Source: Fibrobacteraceae bacterium (GTDB lineage Bacteria; Fibrobacterota; Fibrobacteria; Fibrobacterales; Fibrobacteraceae). From it: a stretch of DNA of 13,940 nucleotides. Position numbers and translations under genes: made by a program. Location of the stretch: assembly GCA_023231365.1 (NCBI GenBank), contig JALNVO010000045.1:1-13940 (forward strand), written 5' to 3'. This document shows positions 13,732-13,940 of this stretch, one piece after another (position 1 is the stretch's first letter; each line of letters starts with the position of its first letter). A model generated the notes under the pieces. The model was not told the origin of the DNA. It saw only the letters and a program-made list of their open reading frames with translations, and searched no databases.

Positions 13732-13940
13732 CCAGAAACCGGTTCCCTCCAGGGAACGTCAGGGTTCGAAGAGCCGGACTCTGGGCCGGCCCCGCAGGGG
13801 TGAGGATGGAACAACGTGACACCGCAACCAATTGGCTGCGACACATCACAATAGTGGGCTTCGCCCAGTCGCCGGGTCTCAGCAATGCAAAAGCAAGCTT
13901 TTGCGCTGCATTCGACCTTTGCGACTGTCGTCACTCAAAG
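13728..13940 (+). CDS. Repeat-borne open frame, partial, overlapping nrnA by ATGA
   Basis: The ATG at 13728-13730 overlaps the nrnA stop TGA (13729-13731). The frame is then open for 71 codons to the window end without a stop. It begins M-T-R-N-R-F-P-P-G-N-V-R-V-R-R-A-G and is rich in Arg, Ala and Gly, with Cys near the end (D-L-C-D-C-R-H). The opposite strand is also open across the same bases (13934-13674), as often happens in GC-rich palindromic DNA. The left copy keeps the ATG but its next codons differ by non-silent changes. I therefore think it more likely a chance frame in a non-coding repeat, and there is no recognisable domain. Confidence 0.2.
   Translation, partial: MTRNRFPPGNVRVRRAGLWAGPAGVRMEQRDTATNWLRHITIVGFAQSPGLSNAKASFCAAFDLCDCRHSK
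13866..13927. other. Long imperfect hairpin inside the right repeat
   Basis: Nested inverted arms in order: CAGTCGC (13866-13872) with GCGACTG (13921-13927); GGTC (13875-13878) with GACC (13914-13917); AATGCA (13884-13889) with TGCATT (13907-13912); and an alternative inner stem GCAAAAGC (13887-13894) with GCTTTTGC (13897-13904). Together they make a 62-base structure with small internal loops. The two inner registers are mutually exclusive, so two folds compete. It resembles REP/MITE-type or structured-RNA elements; the function is unknown. Confidence 0.65.

Larger units (their letters stand above)
13713..13940 (+). repeat. Right copy of the dispersed 3'-end repeat, hairpin-rich, truncated by window edge
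   Basis: Positions 13713-13748 match the reverse complement of 1-37 (33 identities, one gap). Beyond that the element continues GC-rich to the window end. It holds perfect small hairpins: GTTCCC/GGGAAC (13742-13747 with 13752-13757, loop TCCA); CCCC/GGGG (13790-13793 with 13797-13800, loop GCA); and TGGGC/GCCCA (13855-13859 with 13863-13867, loop TTC). A larger imperfect hairpin at 13866-13927 is listed separately. No T-run follows these stems, so they do not look like terminators. Composition and structure differ clearly from the neighbouring genes. The outer boundary is not visible. Confidence 0.7.

Noticed and set aside
13742..13757. GTTCCC/GGGAAC hairpin as an nrnA terminator
   Set aside because: No T-run follows the stem on the plus strand; it reads on into further structured repeat sequence.
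13763..13770. GGTTCGAA, resembling the T-loop of a tRNA
   Set aside because: No acceptor stem, anticodon arm or D arm can be placed around it; the surrounding stems belong to the repeat.
13674..13934. 86-codon minus-strand frame across the right repeat
   Set aside because: It overlaps the end of nrnA and follows palindromic GC-rich DNA. Cys- and Pro-rich composition, no domain; likely a chance frame.
1..13940. CRISPR array, phage genes or restriction/defence systems
   Set aside because: No regularly spaced short direct repeats and no recognisable Cas, phage or defence protein in any frame. Apart from the repeat and transposase fragment the window is housekeeping DNA.

Overview
The window reads as chromosomal DNA of a Gram-negative bacterium of the FCB group. 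A Fibrobacter-like rumen or gut member of the Fibrobacterota is my best guess. The reasons are a complete Tol-Pal set, a topoisomerase IV pair whose ParC has the motif style I know from Bacteroidota-type ParC, a CBM9-like protein, moderate GC, and T-rich/TATA-type sequences in front of the genes. The taxonomic call is inference, because no rRNA or tRNA gene is present.

Layout. (1) 35-2548, minus strand: a two-gene unit encoding a small CBM9-like protein and a secreted M23 metallopeptidase with all its active-site residues. (2) 2607-7238, plus strand, divergent from unit 1: the cell-envelope operon tolQ-tolR-tolA/tonB-like-tolB-pal-cpoB-like, with very tight spacing (an ATGA overlap between tolR and tolA). 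(3) 7261-7329: two back-to-back hairpin terminators separating convergent operons. (4) 7352-11798, minus strand: parE-parC, separated by one base. (5) 11799-12744: about 945 bases without a confident gene, holding a parE promoter candidate, a pair of GC-rich hairpins, a doubtful small ORF, a decayed IS5-type transposase fragment and the nrnA promoter. (6) 12745-13731, plus strand: nrnA, a DHH/DHHA1 nano-RNase/pAp phosphatase. (7) 13732-13940: a GC-rich, hairpin-rich element running off the window.

How the genes work together. TolQ and TolR form the proton-driven motor, the TolA/TonB-like protein carries force across the periplasm, TolB and lipoprotein Pal connect it to the outer membrane and peptidoglycan, and the CpoB-like lipoprotein probably coordinates constriction with wall synthesis. 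The adjacent M23 enzyme may belong to the same wall-remodelling theme. ParE and ParC decatenate chromosomes, and NrnA clears short RNAs and pAp.

The most unusual observation is that the first 37 bases (read on the minus strand) and the stretch at 13713-13748 are near-copies of one sequence: 33 identities with one gap. Both copies lie exactly across or just after the 3' end of an unrelated gene, and both point outward. The right copy continues into at least 190 bases of nested inverted repeats that also carry an open reading frame starting with an ATGA overlap on nrnA. This looks like one dispersed repeat family that settles on gene ends. It may also explain why the sequence stops at both sides, if this is an assembly contig broken at repeats.
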